In this document: positions 34,615 to 42,986 of the stretch, piece by piece | How positions within the stretch are numbered: the first letter of the stretch is position 1 | How the letters are laid out: each line of letters starts with the position of its first letter | Assembly (NCBI RefSeq): GCF_000194625.1 | Contig: NC_015320.1 | Location: 310,001-374,000 of the forward strand | Source of the DNA: Archaeoglobus veneficus SNP6 | GTDB lineage: Archaea; Halobacteriota; Archaeoglobi; Archaeoglobales; Archaeoglobaceae | Direction: 5' to 3' | Length of the DNA stretch: 64,000 nucleotides | The notes under the pieces: model-generated | The model's database searches: none | What the model was told of the DNA's origin: nothing | The model's input: the letters and a program-made list of their open reading frames with translations, nothing else | Position numbers and translations under genes: made by a program

Positions 34615-35183
34615 AGCTTGCTGATGTCTTCAGTCTTCTTAACCTCGTTTTCGGATTCTCCGGAATCTACATGCGTGAAATCTCCTTCGTATTTCTTGCG
34701 GCCATCATGGATGGAGTTGATGGAATCGTTGCAACGAAATCGAGTGGAAAGTTCGGAAAGGAACTTGATTCTCTTGCAGACCTCGTTTCCTTTGGTGTTC
34801 TTCCGGCTGTCTTCATTGCAGCCCACAATCCAGTAATAGCGGCGTTTTACGTCATAGCAGCGGCGTTGAGACTTGCGAGGTTCAACGTGCTCAGGGTTGA
34901 ACACTTCGTCGGACTTCCCGTTACCGCTTCAGCCCTTCTCATCGCACCGGCCGTAAACCTGCGTTTTGGCTCTTCAGCCATCTGTTTCATCGCCCTCACT
35001 TCAGCGCTGCTTATGATTAGCGACGTAAAATACATTAGGGTTAGAGACTTGCGGATCCTTTCTGTTGTTGCCGCTGCTATCCTTGCTGCGTTCTTCGTGA
35101 AGGATGCTGCTTATGCCGTGTTCTTTGCCTTTCTGCTGTACCTCGTAAGCCCCCTGTGGAGAAGGAGAGAGTATATGTGGTAG
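34590..35183 (+). CDS. pssA: archaetidylserine synthase
   Basis: This 197-residue CDP-alcohol phosphotransferase has seven or so hydrophobic segments and the motif DGIVATKSSGKFGKELDSLAD (DG-x2-A-x-x7-G-x3-D-x3-D). The residue after Ala is Thr rather than the usual Arg. It joins serine to CDP-archaeol. It overlaps asd by 25 nt; the next gene begins about 20 nt after its stop. Confidence 0.9.
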   Translation: MFSILREVKLADVFSLLNLVFGFSGIYMREISFVFLAAIMDGVDGIVATKSSGKFGKELDSLADLVSFGVLPAVFIAAHNPVIAAFYVIAAALRLARFNVLRVEHFVGLPVTASALLIAPAVNLRFGSSAICFIALTSALLMISDVKYIRVRDLRILSVVAAAILAAFFVKDAAYAVFFAFLLYLVSPLWRRREYMW

Positions 35184-35203
35184 GAGTACCGTGTGGTGAG
35201 AGG

Positions 35204-35527
35204 ATGAGTGAAAAGGCAGCATTTGAGGCGGGTATAAAACTTGCAGCACTTTTTCACCAGTTTATCGGAGCCCCCGTTAGCCCCGAAAATGCGGAGCTGC
35301 TTGAAAGGGCTATGGAAAGCTGCATGAGACTTCAGCCCTACGTCGTTGAGGCGGAGGTCAGGATAAATAGGAAAAAGCTCGAAAAAGCCCTATCATCGTA
35401 CGGATACACGTCCTTAACTCCTGAAATGCTCTACGCGAAGGTGAGCGTCGAGGTGGAAGGAGAGAGGGCGGTAGCAGTGATGGAGTGGGACGAAGAGAAG
35501 AATTACCCGCTGATGAGATTGTTATGA
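35204..35527 (+). CDS. mptD: archaeal dihydroneopterin aldolase MptD
   Basis: The protein matches the MptD family: EKAAFEAGIKLAALFHQFIGAPVSPENAELLERAMESC, then LQPYVVEAEVRI. It splits dihydroneopterin to 6-hydroxymethyl-dihydropterin in tetrahydromethanopterin synthesis. ATG 35204 is preferred because GGTGAG lies 5 nt upstream and the conserved region begins there; GTG 35156 would overlap pssA by 28 nt. Stop overlaps the next ATG (ATGA). Confidence 0.85.
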   Translation: MSEKAAFEAGIKLAALFHQFIGAPVSPENAELLERAMESCMRLQPYVVEAEVRINRKKLEKALSSYGYTSLTPEMLYAKVSVEVEGERAVAVMEWDEEKNYPLMRLL

Positions 35528-36066
35528 CGTCTGAAGTTTATCCACCTTCTGAGGACTCAGAGCTTTTGCTTGAGGCTGCAATGAGGGAGATACGCCTGGA
35601 AGATGAAGTTCTTGAGGTGGGAGTGGGCAGCGGCTTCGTTTCGGAGAGGATCAAAGACCTGTGCAGATTTCTGATAGCAACGGATATCTCGCCTTATGCT
35701 GTTCGGGAGTCTAAAAGCAAGGGTATAGAGGTCGTTAGGACAGACCTCTGCAGGGGAATAAGGAGGAAGTTTACGCTGATCCTGTTCAATCCACCATATT
35801 TGGAGCTGAGCGAGAAAGAGAAGAGGGGTGACTGGCTCGAAAAAGCTGTGGATGGAGGTAAGGGTGGAATAGAGGTTGCAACACGCTTTCTCGATGAGGT
35901 TAAGGAAGTTCTTGCTGAAAACGGAAGGATAATCCTGATAGTTTCTTCCTTCAATACTCCCGCGATATTCGAGGAGATTGAGAAGCGAGGGTACGTTTAC
36001 GAGGTAATTGCGGGAAGGAAACTCTTCTTCGAGGAGCTATATGCTTTGAAAATTTGGAGAGGGTGA
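35524..36066 (+). CDS. HemK/PrmC-type glutamine methyltransferase
   Basis: This 180-residue AdoMet methyltransferase has VLEVGVGSGFVSE (motif I), ATDISPYAV and the signature ILFNPPYLELSEKEK. The N-P-P-Y motif marks methylation of a planar amide nitrogen; archaeal members modify the GGQ glutamine of the release factor aRF1, often with a Trm112 partner. It is shorter than bacterial PrmC, as is usual for the Mtq2-like type. It is coupled to mptD by ATGA. Confidence 0.87.
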   Translation: MTSEVYPPSEDSELLLEAAMREIRLEDEVLEVGVGSGFVSERIKDLCRFLIATDISPYAVRESKSKGIEVVRTDLCRGIRRKFTLILFNPPYLELSEKEKRGDWLEKAVDGGKGGIEVATRFLDEVKEVLAENGRIILIVSSFNTPAIFEEIEKRGYVYEVIAGRKLFFEELYALKIWRG

Positions 36067-36117
36067 CCTCTTGCCTAACCTGCTCCGCCCCAAAGCTTTT
36101 ATTCGATAGACCAGTTT

Positions 36118-36582
36118 ATGGCTATGGACGTAAAAAACTGGCTCGTTGAGGAGGGAATATTCAAGAAAGAGGTTCCCGATGAAGTGGCAGAGTGGCACTA
36201 CGTTGTTGAGTTTCCGCCGGATTCCAAGCAGGTTACCGACATAATCAAGCCGAAGGGAAAGGATTTTGTCCTTGTTATAAGTGGCCTTGTTTTTGCGGAA
36301 AATCACTACAGGGCTCTTCACTCTCTCCCTCCTGAGAAGAAGAGGAACTTAATTCACAAGTGGAAGATGGATTTGCTTTTTAGAAAAGCAGAATTCAGGA
36401 TGGTACCCGATGCGGAAAACGTGCAGAGGATAGATTTTTCCATACCAATCTACTTGGAGGAGCTAACGAAGCCGAAGCTCTTTGAAGCGTTGCGGGAAAT
36501 ATTCAAGTGCAAGCTCTACATTATGTGGAATCTGCATCACGAGTTCGATAGAAAGGGAGATGTGGATGCCATGTATTTGTGA
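36118..36582 (+). CDS. DUF2299 family protein
   Basis: This 154-residue protein fits archaeal DUF2299: VKNWLVEEGIFKKEVPDEVAEWHYVVEFPP, later HSLPPEKKRNLIHKWKMDLLF and a final IMWNLHHEFD. It has no catalytic motif I recognise and resembles a secretion-chaperone-like alpha/beta fold. Starts are ATG 36118 or 36124, about 25-30 nt from an AGCTTTTATTC element. Confidence 0.7.
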   Translation: MAMDVKNWLVEEGIFKKEVPDEVAEWHYVVEFPPDSKQVTDIIKPKGKDFVLVISGLVFAENHYRALHSLPPEKKRNLIHKWKMDLLFRKAEFRMVPDAENVQRIDFSIPIYLEELTKPKLFEALREIFKCKLYIMWNLHHEFDRKGDVDAMYL

Positions 36583-36660
36583 TCAGTGCGAAACTCGGAA
36601 GGATGTGGCCCTGAAAAATCAAAACAAAAGGATTATAGACATTCATATATCCAACCCACT

Positions 36661-37137
36661 ATGCAGATTGTTTACGAACCTATAGGCATCATTCATTCTC
36701 CCTTCAAGTCGAAGGAAGGTGTTCCAATCCAGCCAGTCTATGCAAGAGGCGTGGAAGGCTACATCGAGCTCTTTACCGAGTACGCCGAGGGGCTTAAGGA
36801 CATCGAGGGCTTCTCTCACCTGATCCTCATCTACCATTTTCACCTCTCGGAGGGCTACAGGCTTTTGGTTAAACCATTCCTCGACGACGAACTTCATGGT
36901 GTGTTCGCGACGAGAGCGCCAAAAAGGCCAAATCCTATTGGCATGTCAATCGTAAGGTTGAAAGAGGTGGATGGCCCAATTCTACGAATTTTAGACGTAG
37001 ACATCGTTGATGGCACTCCTCTGCTCGACATCAAGCCCTACGTTCCCGAGTTTGATTGTCGTAGCGAAGCCAGAGCTGGCTGGCTTGAAAAGGGAGTGCG
37101 TGAGGCGAGGAGGACAGTGTCTGATGGCAGATTTTGA
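36661..37137 (+). CDS. trmO: tRNA t6A37 N6-methyltransferase TrmO-like
   Basis: This 158-residue protein has the TrmO/YaeB beta-barrel fold: PIGIIHSPFKSKEGVPIQP, IELFTEYAEGLKDIEGFSHLILIYHFH, then VFATRAPKRPNPIGMSIVRL. TrmO methylates N6-threonylcarbamoyladenosine at tRNA position 37 in bacteria. ATG 36661 is chosen over an open frame from 36586 since the domain begins here and CATATATCC lies about 20 nt upstream. Confidence 0.87.
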   Translation: MQIVYEPIGIIHSPFKSKEGVPIQPVYARGVEGYIELFTEYAEGLKDIEGFSHLILIYHFHLSEGYRLLVKPFLDDELHGVFATRAPKRPNPIGMSIVRLKEVDGPILRILDVDIVDGTPLLDIKPYVPEFDCRSEARAGWLEKGVREARRTVSDGRF

Positions 37138-37177
37138 TTGGTAATATTTATGTACTCATGCACATATATATGAACAC

Positions 37178-37390
37178 ATGAAAACAATATCGATCAGAGA
37201 TGATGTCTACAATAAGCTTGTGAGTATGAAAGAAGATGGTGAAAGTTTCAGTGACGTGATTGAAAAACTGCTTAAAAGAGAGAGATTCAACATTGAAGAA
37301 TACTTTGGCGTACTCAGAGAAAGTAGCGTACTTGATGAGATAATGGAGTACTCCCGTAAAGCAAGGAAAAGCGCGAGGATGAGGATATGA
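37178..37390 (+). CDS. vapB: VapB-type antitoxin
   Basis: This 70-residue protein begins MKTISIRDDVYNKLVSMKEDGESFSDVIEKLL, the archaeal UPF0330/DUF217-type antitoxin pattern with an N-terminal DNA-binding fold. The C-terminal region should wrap the toxin. Its stop overlaps the vapC ATG (ATGA). An imperfect repeat, ATGTACTCATG and ATGAACACATG, precedes the ATG at 37149-37181 and may be its operator. Confidence 0.85.
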   Translation: MKTISIRDDVYNKLVSMKEDGESFSDVIEKLLKRERFNIEEYFGVLRESSVLDEIMEYSRKARKSARMRI

Positions 37391-37779
37391 TCGTACTGGA
37401 TACGAGCTTTTTAATTGACTATTTTAAGGGTGTTGAGGAAACAAAGCATTTGGTTAAAAGCAACGATAACGTGGCGATAACCACTGTAACGTATCATGAA
37501 ATAAAAACAGGTTTAAAAAGAAAGAAAATGAAGAAAGAGGAAATGCTCTTTAGAAGATTCTTTTCCAGAATACCGATACTGGATTTTGATATCAGAGCTG
37601 CCGAAGAATCCAGCAGTATCGCAGCAAAGCTGCTTGCCATAGGACTAGACATTAACGTTCTTGACGTCCTGATTGCTGGTATTGCAATTGCAAACGGTGC
37701 TGAGAAAATATTAACCGCTGACAGGAATTTCCTGGAGATAGAAAAAGTTTCAGATTTGGAAGTAGTCCTGTACAGGTAG
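37387..37779 (+). CDS. vapC: VapC-type PIN-domain ribonuclease toxin
   Basis: This 130-residue PIN protein has the acidic metal-binding residues: Asp in VLDTSFLIDYF, Glu in TYHEIKTG, Asp in INVLDVLIAGIA and Asp in LTADRNF. VapC toxins cut RNA, often tRNA, when freed from VapB. All catalytic residues are present, so the toxin appears intact. Confidence 0.9.
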   Translation: MIVLDTSFLIDYFKGVEETKHLVKSNDNVAITTVTYHEIKTGLKRKKMKKEEMLFRRFFSRIPILDFDIRAAEESSSIAAKLLAIGLDINVLDVLIAGIAIANGAEKILTADRNFLEIEKVSDLEVVLYR

Positions 37780-37847
37780 TTCCTAATATAATAAAGAATT
37801 TATAAATTTAATAAAGTATTTTGGAACGCTAAATGAAGTAGCAAAAA

Positions 37848-39002
37848 TCAAAGCTCCTCAACGAACTCCACGATCCTGTCCACAGCTTCTCTTAACTTTT
37901 CCATGCTTACTGCATACGCACACCTGATGTACCCCTCTCCGCATTCCCCAAACGCGTTTCCCGGCACCACTGCAACATTTTTCTCGAACAGCAGCCTTTC
38001 TGCAAATTCCTCACTGCTCAGTCCGGTGGATTCTATGCTTGGAAACGCATAGAATGCCCCGTCTGGCATTTTAACGTCGAGTACCTTTCCTACTCTCTTT
38101 ACGAAGAAGTTCCTGCGCCTGATGTATTCGGCCCGCATCTCCTCGAGTTCATCTTCGCCATTTCTCAACGCCTCGAGAGCACCAATCTGTGCCGTAACGG
38201 GAGCGCACAGCATGCAGTACTGGTGGATTTTGAGCATACCTTCCAGTATGTCTGCAGGAGCAATAGCGTAACCTATTCTTAAGCCAGTCATTGCGAAGGC
38301 CTTTGAAAAGCCGTTTAGAATGATTGCTCTCTCCTCCATTCCGTTCAGCGATGCGATGGATATGTGCTTGAAAGTGTAGCTTAGCTCTGCATAAATTTCA
38401 TCTGAAATTACGATCATGTCGTGCTCAATTGCCGCATCAGCGATCTCTTCAAGCTCCTTCTTCGAGTAGCTCACACCTGTAGGGTTATTGGGGTAGTTGA
38501 TGACGATGGCTTTCGGTTTTGTCTCTTTTGCGTACTCATCGATGAGTTCGTAACTCAGCTTAAAATCAGGGGTTGTAGGAATCGCAACAACTTCTCCGCC
38601 TGCAAGGGACGAGAGGGGTGCGTAGGACACGTAGCATGGCTCGGGAACGAGGACAGCTTCGCCTTCATTCAGAATTGCCCTCAGAGCTATGTCCACACCC
38701 TCGCTTACACCAGTGGTTATCAGAACGCTTTCTGCGCTGCATTCAACCCCGAACTTCCTGTAATATTCTGCTATCGCCTCTCTAAGCTCTTTCAGACCAA
38801 AATTTGACGTATAGGAAGTTATACCCTTTTCAAGGGCGTATATTATCTCCTCTCTTATCCTCCAAGGAACCGCGAAATCTGGCTCACCCACGCCAAGGCT
38901 GATGACATCGTCTCTCCCAATTATCAGCTCGAAAAACTTCCTTATTCCCGAAGGCTTTAACTCTTGGACTCTCTTCGAAACCCTTTCCTGCTCACGGGAC
39001 AA
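37848..39002 (-). CDS. PLP-dependent aminotransferase class I/II
   Basis: This 384-residue enzyme has the fold type I core: NYPNNPTGVSYSKKEL, ISDEIYAELSY and the PLP lysine in LNGFSKAFAMTGLRIGYA, with a final RCAYAVS holding the substrate-carboxylate Arg. It is most like aspartate/aromatic aminotransferases; specificity is not certain. The start is TTG 39002, with ACAGGAGG upstream. It overlaps the Lrp gene by 11 nt. Confidence 0.88.
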   Translation of the reverse strand: MSREQERVSKRVQELKPSGIRKFFELIIGRDDVISLGVGEPDFAVPWRIREEIIYALEKGITSYTSNFGLKELREAIAEYYRKFGVECSAESVLITTGVSEGVDIALRAILNEGEAVLVPEPCYVSYAPLSSLAGGEVVAIPTTPDFKLSYELIDEYAKETKPKAIVINYPNNPTGVSYSKKELEEIADAAIEHDMIVISDEIYAELSYTFKHISIASLNGMEERAIILNGFSKAFAMTGLRIGYAIAPADILEGMLKIHQYCMLCAPVTAQIGALEALRNGEDELEEMRAEYIRRRNFFVKRVGKVLDVKMPDGAFYAFPSIESTGLSSEEFAERLLFEKNVAVVPGNAFGECGEGYIRCAYAVSMEKLREAVDRIVEFVEEL

Positions 39003-39486
39003 TTGCGAGCCTCCTGTCCTCTTCGTCTTTGAAGAGGAGCACGCCTTCCTCCTTGTAGCTCCTCAGCACGAAGTGGGTTACTGTTGTGAGGACTTCCGGA
39101 ATCGTTGAAATCTTTTCCGCAACGAAGAAAGCTACCTCCTTGAGACTTTTTCCCTTCACAACAACCTGAAAGTCGTAATCACCGCTTACGAGCCTTACTG
39201 CGTGAACTTCTGGAAACTTGGCTATTCTCTTTGCTATGTCATCGTAGTTCTTTTCCCTGGTGAGTGTAACCCTCACGTCTATAACCGCGTAAACAATTTC
39301 CTCTCCAGCCTTTTCCCAGTCTACGAGGGTCTTGTACTTGAGAATGATGCCTCTCTCTTCGGCCTTCTTTACTATCTCATCTATCTCTTTTGGTGTGTAG
39401 CCTGTCATTTCCGAAATTTCCTCACTGCTCAGTCTTGCGTTGTCTTCGAGTATCCTGAGAATTTCGAGAGTTTTTTCATTATCCAT
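38992..39486 (-). CDS. Lrp/AsnC family regulator
   Basis: This 164-residue protein has an N-terminal HTH (LEILRILEDNARLSSEEISEMTGYTPKEIDEIVKK) and a RAM ligand-binding domain (VYAVIDVRVTL to EVHAVRLVSGDYDFQVVVKG). Such proteins respond to amino acids. It is the first gene of a two-gene operon with an aminotransferase, so it probably regulates amino acid metabolism. ATG 39486 is chosen because the HTH starts there. Confidence 0.9.
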   Translation of the reverse strand: MDNEKTLEILRILEDNARLSSEEISEMTGYTPKEIDEIVKKAEERGIILKYKTLVDWEKAGEEIVYAVIDVRVTLTREKNYDDIAKRIAKFPEVHAVRLVSGDYDFQVVVKGKSLKEVAFFVAEKISTIPEVLTTVTHFVLRSYKEEGVLLFKDEEDRRLAIVP

Positions 39487-39564
39487 GATGGCAATTCGAT
39501 TATTTGTATTTAAATTTTCTACTGTTCTTTGCACTTCAATTTCTCACTCGTTTCATACCCCACT

Positions 39565-40239
39565 TCATCCAGGTTTCACTGGAATTTCTCCCTTCAATAC
39601 TATCTCTGCTTCATGTCCTTTCAGGACAAGCTCAAGAAGAACTGCTCTTACCTCGACCCCTTTATTCATGGCCTCGTTAAGGGCATCCGCAAACTCTGGA
39701 TGTGTTTCTCTGTTTGGTTTTAGAACTCTCGCGTCGGGACGCGTAACGAGAAAAAGAATCTTCGACGAGTAACTCATTTCCATAGCTTTAATCAGCGTGA
39801 GAATGTGTTTTAACCCCCTCTCCGTTGGAGCATCTGGAAAGTACGCTATGCTGTCTTTAACAAGCGTGCAGCCCTTAACTTCGAGCAGAGCGTGACAATC
39901 CAGCAGAAAATCTATTCTGCTTCCTAAAAACGTGAATTCTCTCTTGGCAATCCCGCATCTGAAAATCTGGGGAATGATTTTCTCTGCGAGTGCCGAATGC
40001 AGGCCTGAGTTTACAATCACCGGCACGCCTGCATAAATGGCAATTACGTCGTAGCGAGTTTTTCTGTTTTTTCCATCCCTCTCTTTGAGCAAAACTCTGT
40101 TTCCTTCAACGAGAAGCTCTTTCAGTCTTCCCGGATCTTTCAGATGCGCTTTTACCGGTCTACCATTAATTTCGACGGTGACGAGAAACCTGTTGTCCCT
40201 CCTGATGAAATTCCCGTCGATTAGTCCGCTTATAGACAT
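39565..40239 (-). CDS. sfsA: SfsA family nuclease-like protein
   Basis: This 224-residue protein matches SfsA: IDGNFIRRDNRFLVTVEINGRPVKAHLKDPGRLKELL, then FLLDCHALLEVKGCTLV and FPDAPTERGLKHILTL. The Asp/Glu/Lys residues of the PD-(D/E)XK-like core are present (RIDFLL and LEVKG). The family has an N-terminal OB fold and binds DNA, but its role is unclear. ATG 40239 is preferred; GTG 40263 is in frame. It is divergent from the TnpB element. Confidence 0.88.
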   Translation of the reverse strand: MSISGLIDGNFIRRDNRFLVTVEINGRPVKAHLKDPGRLKELLVEGNRVLLKERDGKNRKTRYDVIAIYAGVPVIVNSGLHSALAEKIIPQIFRCGIAKREFTFLGSRIDFLLDCHALLEVKGCTLVKDSIAYFPDAPTERGLKHILTLIKAMEMSYSSKILFLVTRPDARVLKPNRETHPEFADALNEAMNKGVEVRAVLLELVLKGHEAEIVLKGEIPVKPG

Positions 40240-40378
40240 CAGTTTCAAACTTCCACCGTCCACGTGCAGTTAGGATATCTTTGCAGCTTTATCTTCCTGT
40301 TGCTTGCAAGACCCCTTCCGCAAGGGAGGCGGGTGGGTAGTTAAGTTTATAGACTTAGTAGCTAAAAAATCTTCGGGG

Positions 40379-41605
40379 ATGTTCCCAAAGAAAGAAGTTC
40401 AGCTAACTGTGGTGGGAAAAGTTTTCAAGCCAAACAGGAAGAAAGTTTTAGCCTTAAACAGGTGCTTAGAAGAATATTTCAAACTTGTGAGCTGGTATCT
40501 TAACTTCAATTCGACATCAAAGACATTTCTGCACAAGAACGGTTACGAGAAAGCAAAGCAACTATTCAACCTAAACACTGCCTTAATCCAGACAGCGAGA
40601 GACAAAGCTGTGGAAATTCTAAAGAGTTTCAACGAAAAGAAGAAAGAGGGTAAAGTTAAACCGAAACCGAAGCTGAAGAGGATTTCAATTAGGTTTGATA
40701 AGAGATGTTACTCTTTCGCTAATACTACTAACAAGTTAACACCATACTGGCTAACTCTGAGCCTGAATCGCAAGGAGAGAGTAACCCTACCAGTAGTTTT
40801 TGGTGAAAGACAAAAGAAGTTCATAGAAGAAGCCTTACAGGGCAAATGGCAATTCTGTACGGTAGAGGTGGTAAAGAGGAATGGAGAATGGTATGCTCAT
40901 TTCGTGCTCAAGAAAGAAGTAGAATTCGATGAACCAGAGACGGTCATTGGTGTGGATTTGGGAGAATGGAATGTTGCTACTGCTGTTGCCATTTCTAAGC
41001 AATCAAAACCAATGAAGGGTCAGTTCTGGAGCGGTGCAGGGATAAGGGAAATCAGAGGGAAGTACTCGCATATTCGAAGAAATCTACAGAGAAAGAAGAG
41101 GTTAGATTTGGTTAAGCAGATTGGACACAAAGAGGAGAGAATCGTGAACCAGCAATTGCACGTAATAGCGAATGAAATCGTAGCTTACGCTAAACAATTC
41201 GAGAAGCCAGTAATAGCAATAGAGGAACTTAATGGAATTAGAGAGAACATGAACAGTTCAGCAAAGCTTAACAGAAGGTTGCACGCTTGGGGCTTTCGGA
41301 AATTACAGCAATACATCGAATACAAAGCCAATCTCGAAGGAATACCTGTGGTATATGTTAATCCCAAGGATACATCAAAAAGATGTCATAGATGCGGGCA
41401 TGTTGCCCAAGCTAATGGCAGAGAGTTCAGGTGTCCTAAATGTGGTTTGAGATACAATCGAGATTTGAATGCTGCGATAAACATAGCCCATGCCTTAATG
41501 AGAGGCATGGGATGGGGGAGCTGTGAACCCCCCGAACTCCCAGATGAAGTCCTGACGCAAAGTCAGGACAGAACGGGAGAAGCCCCATGCGTAAGCGTGG
41601 GGTAG
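40379..41605 (+). CDS. tnpB: TnpB RNA-guided nuclease
   Basis: This 408-residue protein has an N-terminal HTH-like region and an intact RuvC nuclease: Asp in IGVDLGEWNVA (about residue 215), Glu in IAIEELNGIRE, and Asp in RYNRDLNAAINIAHA. The zinc finger is CHRCGHVAQANGREFRCPKCG. TnpB uses a right-end RNA to cut matching DNA, which helps the element persist. No tnpA partner is seen. ATG 40379 is chosen, since the family starts near MFPKKEVQLTVVGK. All catalytic residues remain, so it may be active. Confidence 0.92.
   Translation: MFPKKEVQLTVVGKVFKPNRKKVLALNRCLEEYFKLVSWYLNFNSTSKTFLHKNGYEKAKQLFNLNTALIQTARDKAVEILKSFNEKKKEGKVKPKPKLKRISIRFDKRCYSFANTTNKLTPYWLTLSLNRKERVTLPVVFGERQKKFIEEALQGKWQFCTVEVVKRNGEWYAHFVLKKEVEFDEPETVIGVDLGEWNVATAVAISKQSKPMKGQFWSGAGIREIRGKYSHIRRNLQRKKRLDLVKQIGHKEERIVNQQLHVIANEIVAYAKQFEKPVIAIEELNGIRENMNSSAKLNRRLHAWGFRKLQQYIEYKANLEGIPVVYVNPKDTSKRCHRCGHVAQANGREFRCPKCGLRYNRDLNAAINIAHALMRGMGWGSCEPPELPDEVLTQSQDRTGEAPCVSVG
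41549..41569 (+). repeat. inverted repeat at the TnpB element right end
   Basis: GTCCTGAC and GTCAGGAC form an exact 8-bp stem with loop GCAAA. It lies inside the 3' end of tnpB. Confidence 0.7.
41583..41602 (+). repeat. terminal hairpin of the TnpB element
   Basis: CCCCATGC pairs with GCGTGGGG (one G-T pair) around GTAA, followed by TAGTTCAC. This is the usual subterminal hairpin of IS200/IS605 right ends. Confidence 0.7.
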
Positions 41606-41615
41606 TTCACTAAGG

Positions 41616-41627
41616 AAATATTTAAAA
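41616..41627 (+). promoter_or_regulatory. TATA box for apgM
   Basis: AAATATTTAAAA is centred about 28 nt before ATG 41650, so apgM is probably leaderless. It lies only a few bases beyond the TnpB element end. Confidence 0.5.
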
Positions 41628-41649
41628 TGTTGCGCACATAACTGCAGCC

Positions 41650-42882
41650 ATGAAGAAAATCCTGATGGTAATTGTTGACGGACTCGCTGATAGACCAATC
41701 GATGGAAAAACGCCTTTGAGCGTTGCAAACAAACCAAACATGGATAAAATTGCTGCTATGGGTATTAACGGGATTATGGACACAATAGCTCCCGGTATAA
41801 GGCCGGGGAGCGATACAGGTCATTTGGCTCTGCTCGGGTACGACCCCTACAAGTACTATTCTGGCAGGGGGCCGATAGAGGCTGCTGGAGCGGGAATAAA
41901 CATTAAGCCAGGAGACGTTGCGTTCCGTGTCAATTTCGGGACTGTCGAGGGAGAAGGAAGCATTTTTGACAAGGTTGTCGTTGATAGAAGGGCTGGCAGA
42001 ATAAGCGACACCGACGAGCTTGTTAAGGCAGTTTGCGAGGGTGTAAGGCTCGATGTCGAGTATATATTCAGGAGAGGGAGTGGTCACCGAGGAGCCCTCG
42101 TGCTAAAGGGGGAAGGACTTTCTGATAAAATAAGCGACACCGATCCCCATGAAATTGGGGCGAAGGTCTGGAGGTGTAAGCCCTTAGACGACAGCGAGGA
42201 GGCGAAAAGGACTGCGGAAATCGTGAATTCGTTCATGGAGCAGAGCCATCGCATCCTCGACTCGCATCCCCTCAACGTGGAGAGGGCGAAAAAAGGATTG
42301 TTGAAGGCGAACGTTCTGCTCTTGCGCGGCGCAGGCATGTGCCCGCACATACCGCCTTTTGAAGAGAAGTACGGGATGAAGCTCGCAGTAGTTGCGGGAA
42401 CCACGCTTATAAAGGGTGTTGGTAGAATAGTCAAAGGTGACATAATAGAGGTGGAAGGCGCAACTGGAAACAAATACACAAACCTCGATGGTAAGATTAA
42501 GGCAGCAATTGAAGCCTTGAATACGCACGACTTCGTTCTGCTTCATATCAAAGCTACAGATGAGCTGGGCCACGATGGAGACTTCGATGGAAAAAGGGAG
42601 TTCATAGAGAAGCTTGACAAGGCAATAGAACCTCTCCTCAGCCTTGACTTCTCGAAGGTCTGCATGATATTCACCGCCGATCATTCGACGCCTGTAATGG
42701 CGAAGGAACACACCGCCGATCCTGTACCGATAGCCATCGTGCACGAGGGTGTGAGAGTTGATGAGGTGACGACGTTTTCAGAGTTCGAAGCCTACAAAGG
42801 CGGGCTCTGCAGGATAAGGGGTAGAGACGCGATAAACATAGCCCTCGATCTAACGGATAGGGCGAAGAAGTTTGGGGCTTAG
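41650..42882 (+). CDS. apgM: 2,3-bisphosphoglycerate-independent phosphoglycerate mutase (archaeal)
   Basis: This 410-residue protein is the archaeal ApgM of the alkaline phosphatase superfamily. It begins KKILMVIVDGLADRPIDGKTPL with the metal-binding Asp, continues with GIRPGSDTGHLALLGYDP (nucleophile Ser in GSDTGH), and has the late metal sites HIKATDELGHDGDF and FTADHSTP. It interconverts 3- and 2-phosphoglycerate in glycolysis or gluconeogenesis. Confidence 0.93.
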   Translation: MKKILMVIVDGLADRPIDGKTPLSVANKPNMDKIAAMGINGIMDTIAPGIRPGSDTGHLALLGYDPYKYYSGRGPIEAAGAGINIKPGDVAFRVNFGTVEGEGSIFDKVVVDRRAGRISDTDELVKAVCEGVRLDVEYIFRRGSGHRGALVLKGEGLSDKISDTDPHEIGAKVWRCKPLDDSEEAKRTAEIVNSFMEQSHRILDSHPLNVERAKKGLLKANVLLLRGAGMCPHIPPFEEKYGMKLAVVAGTTLIKGVGRIVKGDIIEVEGATGNKYTNLDGKIKAAIEALNTHDFVLLHIKATDELGHDGDFDGKREFIEKLDKAIEPLLSLDFSKVCMIFTADHSTPVMAKEHTADPVPIAIVHEGVRVDEVTTFSEFEAYKGGLCRIRGRDAINIALDLTDRAKKFGA

Positions 42883-42986
42883 CTCAGTTATTTTACACCT
42901 TATTTTAACATAGTATTCTGATTCTGATAGCAGTCAAGGAAGGAATTGTATCGCGGAATTGCAAAAATGGTTAGGGCTGTAATCGT

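Larger units (their letters stand above)
40300..41609 (+). mobile_element. IS200/IS605-type element with TnpB only
   Basis: A single tnpB gene is bordered by hairpins: CCCTT-CCGC-AAGGG at 40313-40326 on the left, and GTCCTGAC/GTCAGGAC plus CCCCATGC/GCGTGGGG on the right, ending GGGTAGTTCAC. No tnpA transposase is present, so the element cannot move alone. The exact left end is uncertain. The right end abuts the apgM promoter. Confidence 0.75.
41480..41625 (+). ncRNA. candidate right-end (omega) RNA with guide
   Basis: The 3' end of tnpB and the right end contain two perfect or near-perfect 8-bp hairpins (41549-41569; 41583-41602) ending in GTAGTTCAC. In IS605 elements this region gives the TnpB guide RNA, with the guide copied from the flanking DNA. 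Here the guide would begin near 41610 (TAAGGAAATATTTAAAATG). Boundaries are estimates. Confidence 0.45.

Noticed and set aside
39573-39590. ORB-like GTTTCACTGGAATTT in sfsA
   Set aside because: It differs in the dyad core and lies inside a coding sequence.
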